Source: CAJOLV01 sp045631885
GTDB taxonomy: Bacteria; Bacillota_I; Bacilli_A; RFN20; CAG-826
NCBI GenBank assembly: GCA_045631885.1
Contig: JAZQVN010000024.1
Location: forward strand, 1-8,102
Direction of reading: 5' to 3'
DNA: 8,102 bases
The position numbers and the translations under genes are program-made. Under the pieces are notes generated by a model that made no database searches, was not told the origin of the DNA, and worked only from the letters and a program-made list of their open reading frames with translations. Positions 1 through 5,495 of the stretch are shown piece by piece. How positions within the stretch are numbered: the stretch's first letter is position 1; each line of letters opens with the position of its first letter.

Positions 1-32
1 AAAAGGTGTGGATGGAAAGATAGTTGTCACTA

Positions 33-143
33 TGTAACATCTCTTTTGCATTTTGTAATTTTTCCAAGATGATGTATCACTTTAGTTGTCTGCACCCCAA
101 CTTTTTAGGGCAAAAAGTACCACTTTAGTGTTCTGCCCCCAAA
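33..143. repeat. Degenerate repeats resembling an IS21-type element end
   Basis: Two 27-bp direct repeats lie at 74-100 and 117-143 and match at about 22 of 27 positions; both contain CACTTTAGT followed by a TCTGC and C-run segment. TGTA(A/T)C-like cores also occur at 33, 54 and 73, spaced 19-21 bp, and GTACC recurs at 117. Families such as IS21 carry several short repeats at each end that serve as presumed transposase-binding sites, and the GTACCA(C/T)TTT flavour fits that pattern. No istA or istB gene is visible, so an element ending just upstream of the window, or a remnant, is inferred rather than seen. Confidence 0.4.
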
Positions 144-152
144 TGTATATTT

Positions 153-186
153 AGGCACTAAAATAACCAAAAAGTGCCTTTTTTCT
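153..186 (+). terminator. Rho-independent terminator (forward)
   Basis: A perfect 7-bp stem AGGCACT (153-159) / AGTGCCT (173-179) encloses an A-rich 13-nt loop and is followed at once by a T run. It would end a forward transcript entering from left of the window. The reverse reading lacks a T tract, so it is directional. Confidence 0.75.
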
Positions 187-242
187 TGTTTTTTTGCTTA
201 AAAATGGGACTGTTTAAATCCCCCTCCGCAACACTTTATTCA

Positions 243-300
243 ACTAGAAAACTATTTGTTTTTTACTAGAACACGATTTGACCTTAAATAGTTTTCTAGT
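243..300. repeat. Perfect 15-bp inverted repeat with a third half-site
   Basis: ACTAGAAAACTATTT (243-257) is exactly inverted at 286-300, across a 28-bp gap. A third, partial copy, ACTAGAACAC, begins at 265, 22 bp after the first in the same orientation. The arms are too far apart and lack a T tract on either side, so this is not a typical terminator. It could be a set of protein-binding sites (recombinase arm or accessory sites, or an operator) or the ends of a very small insertion. No clear target duplication flanks it. Confidence 0.6.
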
Positions 301-307
301 ATTTCGA

Positions 308-331
308 TAAAAAAGAGGCAGGCCTCTTATC
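308..331 (-). terminator. Rho-independent terminator of the minus-strand XRE gene
   Basis: Read on the minus strand, AAGAGGC and GCCTCTT (plus positions 313-319 and 322-328) form a GC-rich stem with a very short loop, followed by a run of Ts (plus-strand A run 309-314). It lies about 20 bp beyond the stop codon of the XRE gene at 349-660, where a terminator is expected. Confidence 0.75.
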
Positions 332-348
332 ATATTTGGATAAATTAA

Positions 349-660
349 CTATTTATGCTTTAATGCTGAAACCATCGATTTAACAGCATCTTTTTCTTTT
401 TCTGTTAATGAACGATAACCATCAAGCAATTCTAACTCATCCTTAGAAACATGAATTACTTTATCATTTTCGTTAAAGAACTCTGAAAGCGAAATGCCAA
501 AAGCATCACAAATTCTTTCCAGAGTATCAACCGTTGGACATGTGCCCCTGGCAAACATGTTAGATAAAGTCGATTGAGTTAATCCTGCTTCGTAAGCAAG
601 TTTGTAAGTCGACCAGCCTCTTTCCTTTTGCAATTTCTTTATTTTATCTAGTACGCTCAT
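349..660 (-). CDS. XRE-family helix-turn-helix regulator
   Basis: This 103-residue cytoplasmic DNA-binding protein has a Cro/C1-type helix-turn-helix over residues about 5-62: the recognition region around LTQSTLSNMFARG (27-39) is followed by the typical PTVDTLERICDAFGISLSEFF helix pair. The C-terminal 40 residues (KDELELLDGYRSLTEKEKDAV...) are a short helical tail common in Firmicutes repressors, likely for dimerisation. It is divergent from the methyltransferase gene across an 87-bp gap, the position expected of a controller (C) protein or repressor of a restriction-modification unit, but it could equally be an unrelated phage-type repressor. No Shine-Dalgarno is visible before the ATG; a -10-like TAAAAT ends 6 bp upstream of it, so translation may be leaderless. 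Family assignment is secure; the target is inferred. Confidence 0.9.
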   Translation of the reverse strand: MSVLDKIKKLQKERGWSTYKLAYEAGLTQSTLSNMFARGTCPTVDTLERICDAFGISLSEFFNENDKVIHVSKDELELLDGYRSLTEKEKDAVKSMVSALKHK

Positions 661-666
661 GCGAGC

Positions 667-731
667 ATTTTAATACACATCTGCGTTGCATATAAAACCC
701 ACCTGAAATATAATTAGTATACATTTGGGTT
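667..731. promoter_or_regulatory. Overlapping divergent promoters with a spaced inverted repeat
   Basis: Forward, TTGCAT (686-691) and TATAAT (709-714) are 17 bp apart and would start the methyltransferase transcript near 721. Reverse, TTTATA (plus 691-696) and TAAAAT (plus 667-672) are 18 bp apart and would start the XRE transcript near its ATG. The two promoters overlap. AACCCA (696-701) and TGGGTT (726-731) form an inverted repeat centred on the forward -10, a plausible operator for the neighbouring XRE protein. The forward -10 is convincing; both -35 boxes are weak. Confidence 0.45.
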
Positions 732-747
732 AGGTAAGATTTCGTAA

Positions 748-1419
748 ATGGGTATTAAGGAAAATTGCACTTTAAACATAAAGACAAACCATAAAAACAA
801 AATAGATGGAGTGGTACTTTTGAAAAACATAGAAGACAACTCTATCAAGTGCTTATTTTTTGATCCTCAATATCGTGGCGTATTAGATAAGCTTTCCTAT
901 GGAAACGAAGGCGTTTCTAGAGGAAAAGAGAGAAGTTCGTTGACACAAATGGACGAAAAAATAATTCTTAAGTTTATTAAAGAAATAAATAGGTGCTTGA
1001 CCCCAAGCGGTTATTTGTTCTTATGGGTTGATAAATTTCATTTAGTTGAAGGAGTTAATCCTTGGTTTAAAAACACCGATTTGCGTTGCGTCGACATGAT
1101 TGTGTGGGACAAGACCAAAATCGGGATGGGGTACAGAACTAGAAGAAAATCCGAATATTTGGTGGTGGTCCAAAAATTACCATTAAAAGCTAAGAGCACC
1201 TGGACAAACCATGCTATTCCAGATGTTTGGTCAGAAAAAGCAATTAAGAACCATCCTCACTCCAAGCCAATAGGTTTGCAAAGTGAGCTTATTAAATCAG
1301 TAACCACCAAAGGTGACATCGTTGTTGACCCTGCTTCGGGAGGTTATTCCGTTTTTGAAGCTTGTAAGTTAACAGGAAGAGTCTTTTTGGGCGGAGACAT
1401 TGAATTCGGTGAGGATTAG
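748..1419 (+). CDS. Type II DNA methyltransferase, beta class (probably N6-adenine)
   Basis: Predicted to transfer a methyl group from S-adenosylmethionine to a base in a specific DNA sequence, protecting the host from the endonuclease encoded next to it. The motif order is that of the beta class: a catalytic motif IV, FFDPQY (residues 37-42), near the N-terminus; a central region (about 60-165) that would hold the target-recognition part; then HPHSKP (169-174), matching the HPxxKP motif; and an AdoMet-binding motif, DPASGGYSV (194-202), followed by GRVFLGGDIE. A D at the head of motif IV favours adenine-N6 over cytosine-N4. The third motif position is Gln where DPPY is usual. At 223 residues it is short but apparently complete. 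The ATG at 748 has only a weak AGGT upstream. The endonuclease start lies 2 bp beyond its stop, so the genes are cotranscribed. The target sequence cannot be read. Confidence 0.9.
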   Translation: MGIKENCTLNIKTNHKNKIDGVVLLKNIEDNSIKCLFFDPQYRGVLDKLSYGNEGVSRGKERSSLTQMDEKIILKFIKEINRCLTPSGYLFLWVDKFHLVEGVNPWFKNTDLRCVDMIVWDKTKIGMGYRTRRKSEYLVVVQKLPLKAKSTWTNHAIPDVWSEKAIKNHPHSKPIGLQSELIKSVTTKGDIVVDPASGGYSVFEACKLTGRVFLGGDIEFGED

Positions 1420-1421
1420 TT

Positions 1422-2102
1422 ATGGCTAAAATTTGTAATGCTAAGGTCAACACCTCTAGTGGTGGTTATAACAGAGTATTTAATAACGATGAGATGGGAA
1501 GATTAATGGCCAAAGTCCAATCTACGGTTATCTCGAACGGGAATGAATTAGAAAAGATTATTTTATCTAAAACACAAAATATTACAGATTTGGATGTTTA
1601 TATTGATGCTGTCACTAATGGCGAAATACCAAACGGGACATATGTCTGTACCAAGAGAATTCTTAAAAAGAGCTCATATAAATTAGATGGTAACGAACCT
1701 GATTTATTAGTTTTTGTCGTTCAGCAAAAAAGAGTTTGCAAGATTATCGAATTAAAAGATGGTGATTCATTTGATACTAAAAAAGCATGGGGAGAGCAAG
1801 AACACCTTGAGAGATTCAATCTCCATATAGGTGCCAAAATACCATTTGTATCCGATTATTACGTTTGTTGTTTCAATCAAACTAGCAAAGAAGAAATCGT
1901 TAAAGGTTTTAAAAACGCCTTTGAAATTGAGCATGTAATGACAGGAAAAGAATTGTGCGAAATATTAGGAATTTCGTATGACGAGATTATTGAAGAACGA
2001 AAAAAAGACGCAAAAGCAAACATGGAGTATTTCTATCAACAATTAATGGCTATTCCTGCAATTAAAGAAATGATAGAAGAAGAAAAAACCAACAATAAAT
2101 AG
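1422..2102 (+). CDS. Probable type II restriction endonuclease, PD-(D/E)xK fold
   Basis: The 226-residue protein has the catalytic signature of PD-(D/E)xK nucleases: PD at residues 93-94 in a hydrophobic strand context, then after 15 residues ELK (110-112), giving the acidic and lysine residues that bind metal and cut DNA. Gly- and Glu-rich sequence follows (DGDSFDTKKAWGEQEHLERF). There is no signal peptide or membrane segment, so it acts in the cytoplasm on unmethylated DNA. It begins 2 bp after the methyltransferase stop (GAGG about 10 bp upstream serves as ribosome binding site), the classic M-then-R order that lets protection appear first. I do not recognise a named restriction enzyme in it. 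The function rests on the active-site motif and the neighbour, so specificity is unknown. Confidence 0.8.
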   Translation: MAKICNAKVNTSSGGYNRVFNNDEMGRLMAKVQSTVISNGNELEKIILSKTQNITDLDVYIDAVTNGEIPNGTYVCTKRILKKSSYKLDGNEPDLLVFVVQQKRVCKIIELKDGDSFDTKKAWGEQEHLERFNLHIGAKIPFVSDYYVCCFNQTSKEEIVKGFKNAFEIEHVMTGKELCEILGISYDEIIEERKKDAKANMEYFYQQLMAIPAIKEMIEEEKTNNK

Positions 2103-2126
2103 AAGATGCGGAAAGCATTTTCTTTT
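2103..2126 (+). terminator. Weak terminator after the restriction-modification pair
   Basis: Immediately after the endonuclease stop, AAGATGC (2103-2109) can pair with GCATTTT (2115-2121) around a GGAAA loop, with one G-U pair, followed by CTTTT. The stem is short and AU-rich, so termination may be partial. Confidence 0.4.
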
Positions 2127-2172
2127 AAGTTCTATCGCTTCATCAAACTTTCAAAATATACAAAAAACGCTA

Positions 2173-2197
2173 TTCTTATGTATGCAAAGCATAAGAA
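2173..2197. repeat. Compact hairpin or operator-like inverted repeat
   Basis: TTCTTATG (2173-2180) is inverted perfectly as CATAAGAA (2190-2197). An alternative inner pairing, TATGC (2181-2185) with GCATA (2189-2193), shares bases with the outer stem. No T tract follows. It lies between the restriction-modification pair and the ImmR-like promoter; role unknown, with an operator or upstream transcript 3' end possible. Confidence 0.4.
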
Positions 2198-2211
2198 CTA
2201 ATAAAATATTT

Positions 2212-2259
2212 TGTCAACGAAGTAGTTGACAGTTTTGTTTTGAAATGAAAGAATATAAT
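2212..2259 (+). promoter_or_regulatory. Promoter and palindromic operator of the ImmR/ImmA-like operon
   Basis: A consensus -35, TTGACA (2226-2231), lies inside a perfect inverted repeat: TGTCAAC (2212-2218) and GTTGACA (2225-2231), 7-bp arms with a 6-bp gap. A consensus TATAAT is at 2254-2259, but the spacing from TTGACA is 22 bp, well above the usual 17. A 17-bp spacing would use the weaker AAGAAT (2249-2254). A repressor on the palindrome would block RNA polymerase, consistent with autoregulation by the XRE protein encoded just downstream. Confidence 0.6.
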
Positions 2260-2303
2260 CGAAGTCATTGGTGACAGCAGTGGCTCAAAGGAGGAGACTG
2301 AAC

Positions 2304-2693
2304 ATGTCAAAACTAGGAGAATACTTAAAGAATCTTAGAAAGAAAAAAGGTTATTCACTTAGAGAAGCCCAAGAATTACTAGGCATTTCTAGAACATTTA
2401 TTTGTGATTTAGAAAACGGAGCACCGTTTCCATCTGGTAATAAAAAAGGCGAAAAGACAAATCTAGTTCAAAAATACATTGAAGTTTACGAACTGGACGA
2501 AAAAGAGGCGGAAAAATTTAAACTTATGATTGATGAGTCATTGCTTGGCAAATCATCTAATAACATTTCTGCTGATGTAGTTGATTATTTGAAGTCAAAC
2601 CAAGTAGTTCAGCAAGTTTTAAGAAAAGCTATTGAGGCCGATCTAAGCGAAGAGGAATGGAAAAAATTCTTAGAAGGGATTTCAAACAAATAG
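2304..2693 (+). CDS. XRE-family repressor, ImmR-like partner of an ImmA peptidase
   Basis: This 129-residue regulator has an N-terminal Cro/C1-type helix-turn-helix (about 4-60: LGEYLKNLRKKKGYSLREAQELLGISRTFI...), with the recognition helix around ISRTFICDLENG, and a charged helical C-terminal part (60-129). I place the start at 2304 because AAAGGAGGAG lies 6-7 bp upstream; a TTG 36 bp further up is in frame but would start before the ribosome binding site. The metallopeptidase gene begins 1 bp after its stop. In known pairs (ImmR/ImmA of ICEBs1, similar phage systems) the repressor silences element genes until the peptidase cleaves it. The palindrome overlapping the promoter suggests autoregulation. 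The family is clear; the genes it controls, possibly the operon at 3655-5139, are inferred. Confidence 0.88.
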   Translation: MSKLGEYLKNLRKKKGYSLREAQELLGISRTFICDLENGAPFPSGNKKGEKTNLVQKYIEVYELDEKEAEKFKLMIDESLLGKSSNNISADVVDYLKSNQVVQQVLRKAIEADLSEEEWKKFLEGISNK

Positions 2694-2694
2694 T

Positions 2695-3486
2695 ATGAAA
2701 ATTAAGCTTATTTGTGCAAAAGTTAATAAATTTACAGGCGAACAATATCCTAACAAAAAGGAGATCGCCTCTTTTGCCGATAGGCTTTTAAACGATTACT
2801 GTCGGACATTTGGAAGAACCTTAGAAAACATTGATTACGATGAATTTGCCTGTAAATACATTGGTGTCGACATTCAATATCAAAGATTGTCTCGAGACAA
2901 GTCAATTCTAGGTGTAACGATTCAAAAAGATGGCGTTCTTGAGACGTATGATGAAAATGGAATGGTAAAACTAATAAACGTTTATAGAGGTGACGTTTTT
3001 GTCGACCCAGATGCTTGTGGGAGTGTTAGTAGAGAATTATTCACAATTTTCCATGAACTAAAGCATTATTTATTGGATTTAGATAAAGATTTTAGGGTAG
3101 ATAAAATTATCGACGATGAAACAATAATTAACGGCGATTTTAAAGCAAACAACAAATCACAATATAGCTGGGCTGAGTATTTTGCTAATTATTTTGCGGC
3201 ATGTGTTTTATTGTCTCGTAGAAGATTAAAGAAACTTTATGATGAAAAGCATACTAAGTATGTCACTGAATATCACACTTCATTGAATGGGCAAAAGATT
3301 TGGATACTTAAGAAGATTATTGGCGAAATTGCTGATGAGACTGAAGTATCGAAGAGTGCCATCTCTATACGATTAAAAGAAACAGGATTAATTACTGAGC
3401 CCACTTTTATTAGACTTGGTTATAAATACGGAAAAGAAGCAGTGATGCTTTTTAGATATAACAATAATGGAGGTGGTAAGAAATAG
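2695..3486 (+). CDS. ImmA/IrrE-family metallopeptidase (DUF955)
   Basis: The 263-residue cytoplasmic protein carries a zinc-metallopeptidase HExxH motif, HELKH (120-124), inside FTIFHELKHYLLD. It is followed by EYFANYFAACVLL (161-173), where E161 is the likely third zinc ligand and the EXXANXFA pattern is characteristic of ImmA/IrrE. The C-terminal part (about 205-235, IIGEIADETEVSKSAISIRLKETGLI) looks like a winged-helix segment often found in these proteins. Family members cleave a partner XRE repressor to relieve repression under DNA damage or other signals. Here the partner is the gene ending 1 bp before this start. The start has only a distant GAAGGG upstream, so translation probably depends on coupling to the upstream gene. 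There is no membrane segment. The substrate and the inducing signal are inferred from the family. Confidence 0.88.
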   Translation: MKIKLICAKVNKFTGEQYPNKKEIASFADRLLNDYCRTFGRTLENIDYDEFACKYIGVDIQYQRLSRDKSILGVTIQKDGVLETYDENGMVKLINVYRGDVFVDPDACGSVSRELFTIFHELKHYLLDLDKDFRVDKIIDDETIINGDFKANNKSQYSWAEYFANYFAACVLLSRRRLKKLYDEKHTKYVTEYHTSLNGQKIWILKKIIGEIADETEVSKSAISIRLKETGLITEPTFIRLGYKYGKEAVMLFRYNNNGGGKK

Positions 3487-3507
3487 AAAAGAATAATAGT
3501 GCTGCCA

Positions 3508-3561
3508 TCTTATCACCGAAGATAAGAAAAAACGCTAACGATGCTACCAACATCACTAGCG
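3508..3561 (+). other. Two consecutive hairpins after the peptidase gene
   Basis: TCTTATC (3508-3514) pairs with GATAAGA (3521-3527) around a 6-nt loop. It is followed by an imperfect stem: CGCTA (3533-3537) with TAGCG (3557-3561), then GATG (3540-3543) with CATC (3551-3554), separated by a symmetrical AC/AC internal loop. Neither has a clean T tract downstream, so they look like folded leader RNA rather than a terminator. They form the first half of a 168-bp gap with no convincing gene. Confidence 0.45.
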
Positions 3562-3571
3562 CTATCAGAAA

Positions 3572-3659
3572 CCGTATTAATGATTCCTTGAGTAACTTCA
3601 TTATACGGTATAAGAAACTCATTTTCAAATTACATATGAAAGGAGGACCGTATAATGAA
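3572..3659 (+). promoter_or_regulatory. Candidate switching leader that can mask a start codon
   Basis: Three related segments alternate. Segment A is CCGTATTAATGA (3572-3583), segment B is its near complement (3597-3609), and segment C (3647-3659) is the perfect 13-base complement of B. C contains the ATG of the DUF4417 gene, and the AAAGGAGG ribosome binding site (3639-3646) abuts it. B pairs with A (11 bp with one bulge) or with C (13 bp, no mismatch), not both. B:C would cover the start codon; A:B would free it. The segments and their complementarity are seen directly; control of translation is inferred. As DNA the same arms could be operator sites. Confidence 0.5.
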
Positions 3660-4350
3660 AGGTCTCACAGATTTTGAAAAATTTAATTTAATAAAGCCTC
3701 TACCAGACAACTGGCCTAGGAACGAAAAGGGTATACCTTTTATAATAAGGGATAACTTTGACGATGTTGATTGGAACGAAATAAAATTCGCTTCTAAGTC
3801 AAACATAAAATCTACTAAAAATAAAAGCAAAAAAGTATTACTGAATTTTCAATTTGACAAAACATTAAACCCTATATATAACAACATTTTTGACTATGCC
3901 TTAAAAGCTCATGATTTTCTAGCGGTAACCACTCCTGATTTTAGCGCATATAGAAACATGGAACCTTGGAAAATAGAAGAAAACATTATTCATAGTTTGT
4001 GGTGCGGGGCATGGCTCCAATATCTTGGTCTAAGAGTAATTCCAACGATCACTTGGGCTGATGAAAACACATACGATATCTGCTTCAATTTTGTTGAAAA
4101 AGGAAGTGTGGTTGCTATTTCGACTGTAGGGATAGCAAAAAACAAAGATGCCTTTTTAAAAGGTTTTAATGAAATGATAAAAAGAATAGAACCTTCATTA
4201 ATTCTTGTTAGAGGCAAACTAATTGATGGCATGGAGGGAAAATTCATTTTTATTGATTTCTTAGATACTTTTGAAATTGAAAGTGAATATGAACAACTCA
4301 ACTTGTTCAATTTAGATCAAATTCAAATTATAAGAAAGGAGGATTACTAA
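3655..4350 (+). CDS. DUF4417-type protein of unknown function
   Basis: This 231-residue soluble protein resembles the DUF4417 family. Recognisable blocks are TPDFSAYRNMEPW (93-105), the GAWLQYLGLRVIPTITWADE stretch (118-137) leading into the aromatic/acidic YDICF (140-144), SVVAISTVGI (151-160) and a FLKGFNEMIKRIEPSLILVRG segment (167-187). Family members occur on phages, plasmids and conjugative elements; no biochemical activity is known to me. The divergent first 80 residues are charged and Lys/Asn-rich. The start is fixed by AAAGGAGG 8 bp upstream. It heads a three-gene operon: the next start is 1 bp beyond its stop, and the next gene's ribosome binding site lies inside this gene's end. 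A leader with competing hairpins precedes it. There are no signal peptide or membrane segments. The family call is from remembered motif pattern, not from a search. Confidence 0.7.
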   Translation: MKGLTDFEKFNLIKPLPDNWPRNEKGIPFIIRDNFDDVDWNEIKFASKSNIKSTKNKSKKVLLNFQFDKTLNPIYNNIFDYALKAHDFLAVTTPDFSAYRNMEPWKIEENIIHSLWCGAWLQYLGLRVIPTITWADENTYDICFNFVEKGSVVAISTVGIAKNKDAFLKGFNEMIKRIEPSLILVRGKLIDGMEGKFIFIDFLDTFEIESEYEQLNLFNLDQIQIIRKEDY

Positions 4351-4351
4351 T

Positions 4352-4747
4352 ATGGGTGGCAGAGGAAGTTTTGTTGATGTTAATAGTGGGAATTTCGCTT
4401 TTAAGGAAGGCGGACAAACATATTTCTCAATCGGCATGATTGATGATAATATTAAAGTGCTAGAGCGCCCCGGTACATCTGTTAAAGCACCAGAAATGAG
4501 TCATACTGAGAACCGCGTTTATGCTGTTGTTCAAAAAGGAGAACTCAAACATTTAGCGTTTTATGATGAAAACCATAATCAAATCAAATCAATTGATTTC
4601 GGTCATAAGCATGGATGGAATAATGAAAAACCGCACGTTCATTTCAATCTACAACATATTAAAAATGAACCAGGAACCAAACCTTCAAAAGATGATTGGG
4701 TCATCATTAATAAAGTGAATAATTGGTTAAAAGAACACAAAAAATAA
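4352..4747 (+). CDS. GGRGS-start His-rich protein, possible toxin-like domain
   Basis: This 131-residue protein begins MGGRGS, a start seen in many Firmicutes phage and mobile-element proteins that carry C-terminal toxin-like domains. Its second half (about 66-103) runs LKHLAFYDENHNQIKSIDF, then HKH (85-87), a short loop, and PHVHF (94-98), with H102 after it. Nine histidines in 131 residues and the clustered HKH/HVH pattern suggest a metal- or nucleic-acid-handling active site, as in small nuclease toxins, but this is inferred. I do not recognise a named family with certainty. AAAGGAGG lies 9 bp before the start, overlapping the end of the DUF4417 gene. The next gene encodes an acidic protein 11 bp downstream, the arrangement of a toxin followed by its immunity protein. 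No secretion signal is visible. An alternative is a small phage morphogenesis or accessory protein. Confidence 0.6.
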   Translation: MGGRGSFVDVNSGNFAFKEGGQTYFSIGMIDDNIKVLERPGTSVKAPEMSHTENRVYAVVQKGELKHLAFYDENHNQIKSIDFGHKHGWNNEKPHVHFNLQHIKNEPGTKPSKDDWVIINKVNNWLKEHKK

Positions 4748-4758
4748 AGGAGTTTATT

Positions 4759-5139
4759 ATGGCGAACAAAGAGTTTAATAACATTGAAGAATTCATTGAA
4801 GGCTTCACTAGAACTGGGAGAACTCCTGAAAAATACACATATGATGGTGTTATTTGGGGTATGGAATTTCAGTATAAGAATAGAATCTTTAGAATTACTA
4901 GAGATACTGTTGGGCACGAAAGAGAATTGCGGATTAAGTTTAACAAAACAGATAAAGCCTATATTCAGTTTTTTGAGATACCAAAAGATGAGTATCCAGA
5001 GGCTCCTAGCGATGATTTGGATTTGTATCTTGGCATTTTTGATGATGTTTATGATTTATTAAACAACGGGAAAATTGATGATATACCTCTAAAAGAAATT
5101 ATTGCTAGTGAAAAAACCGAAATATTAGCAATAGATTAA
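4759..5139 (+). CDS. Small acidic protein, candidate immunity/antitoxin partner
   Basis: The 126-residue product is strongly acidic (about 27 Asp/Glu against 17 Lys/Arg), with an acidic C-terminal half (DDLDLYLGIFDDVYDLLNNGKIDDIP, residues about 88-113 in pieces). The N-terminal half has alternating hydrophobic strands (VIWGMEFQYKNRIFRITRD) suggesting a small alpha/beta fold. I do not recognise a family. I place the start at 4759 because AAAGGAG (4746-4752) sits 6 bp upstream and overlaps the previous stop codon; an in-frame upstream start at 4723 would overlap the preceding gene by 25 bp. Being acidic, small and last in a tight operon after a His-rich putative toxin fits an immunity protein, but that is inference. 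A strong terminator follows. Confidence 0.65.
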   Translation: MANKEFNNIEEFIEGFTRTGRTPEKYTYDGVIWGMEFQYKNRIFRITRDTVGHERELRIKFNKTDKAYIQFFEIPKDEYPEAPSDDLDLYLGIFDDVYDLLNNGKIDDIPLKEIIASEKTEILAID

Positions 5140-5154
5140 CAGTCATTTAATTTG

Positions 5155-5186
5155 AAAAGCACTCGAGTTGTTGCTTGAGTGTTTTT
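5155..5186 (+). terminator. Strong rho-independent terminator of the DUF4417 operon
   Basis: CACTCGAG (5160-5167) pairs with CTTGAGTG (5174-5181), 8 bp with one G-U pair, around a 6-nt loop. AAAAG precedes it and TTTTT (5182-5186) follows. It lies about 20 bp after the stop at 5139 and separates this operon from the SHOCT-like gene. Confidence 0.88.
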
Positions 5187-5215
5187 ATCTTGATTCAAAT
5201 TCTATAAAGAGCGAT

Positions 5216-5242
5216 TAGTGGAACTATAAGGAGGTGCCACTA
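5216..5242 (+). promoter_or_regulatory. Small inverted repeat enclosing the ribosome binding site
   Basis: TAGTGG (5216-5221) is the exact complement of CCACTA (5237-5242). The 15-nt loop contains the AAGGAGGTG ribosome binding site (5228-5236), and the second arm includes the first base of the ATG. It could present or restrain the site, or be a binding site for a regulator. With 6-bp arms, chance is a real alternative. Confidence 0.35.
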
Positions 5243-5466
5243 TGAGCGAAGAAGAATTTAAACCATACAAAGACACTGATATTTTAGAGCGAGCCATGAA
5301 TTATCTATGTCATGTGTTTGTGCTGAAAAACCTGTTGTGCAAAGGGATCGTAACCGTTGATGATTATGAAAAAGCCGAGAAATGGGCTGCGGAAAAATAT
5401 GATATTTCAGAAAAGAGCCTATTCAGATTCGGCAATATCATTACTAACAAAACAGAAGATGAGTAA
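5242..5466 (+). CDS. Small SHOCT-like mobile-element protein
   Basis: This 74-residue protein has a very strong ribosome binding site (AAGGAGGTG, 5 bp before the ATG). Its centre, LKNLLCKGIVTVDDYEKAEKWAAEKY (about 28-53 in pieces), resembles the short helical SHOCT-type pattern: Leu-rich helix, KGIV/IT turn, then Asp/Glu-Asp/Glu-Tyr/Phe and a second amphipathic helix. It ends in SLFRFGNIIT. From memory, small proteins of this type sit just upstream of site-specific recombinase genes on Firmicutes mobile elements; none follows here. The gene is isolated between two terminators and so is probably transcribed alone. No transmembrane segment or DNA-binding motif is evident. The function is unknown. 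Confidence 0.7.
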   Translation: MSEEEFKPYKDTDILERAMNYLCHVFVLKNLLCKGIVTVDDYEKAEKWAAEKYDISEKSLFRFGNIITNKTEDE

Positions 5467-5495
5467 TCCATCCGGAGATAGGACTTAAACTGGGT

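Noticed and set aside
2..37. Short open frame at the left edge ending in TAA, possibly the tail of a gene entering from the left
   Set aside because: Only 11 codons are visible and they match no recognisable protein end; two other frames are equally uninformative, although a forward terminator at 153 does suggest some upstream gene.
3636..3677. 13-codon open frame overlapping the DUF4417 start in another frame, as a possible leader peptide
   Set aside because: It has no ribosome binding site of its own, and the GGAGG lies inside it serving the main gene.
3630..3830. Minus-strand open frame of 66 codons
   Set aside because: It is antisense to the well-supported DUF4417 gene, with low-complexity hydrophobic content and no ribosome binding site.
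3990..4310. Minus-strand open frame of 106 codons
   Set aside because: Shadow of the DUF4417 gene; Ser/Lys/Ile-rich translation without motifs.
4784..5062. Alternative plus-strand frame inside the acidic-protein gene
   Set aside because: It has no ribosome binding site, while the overlapping frame starting at 4759 has an ideal one and reaches the terminator.
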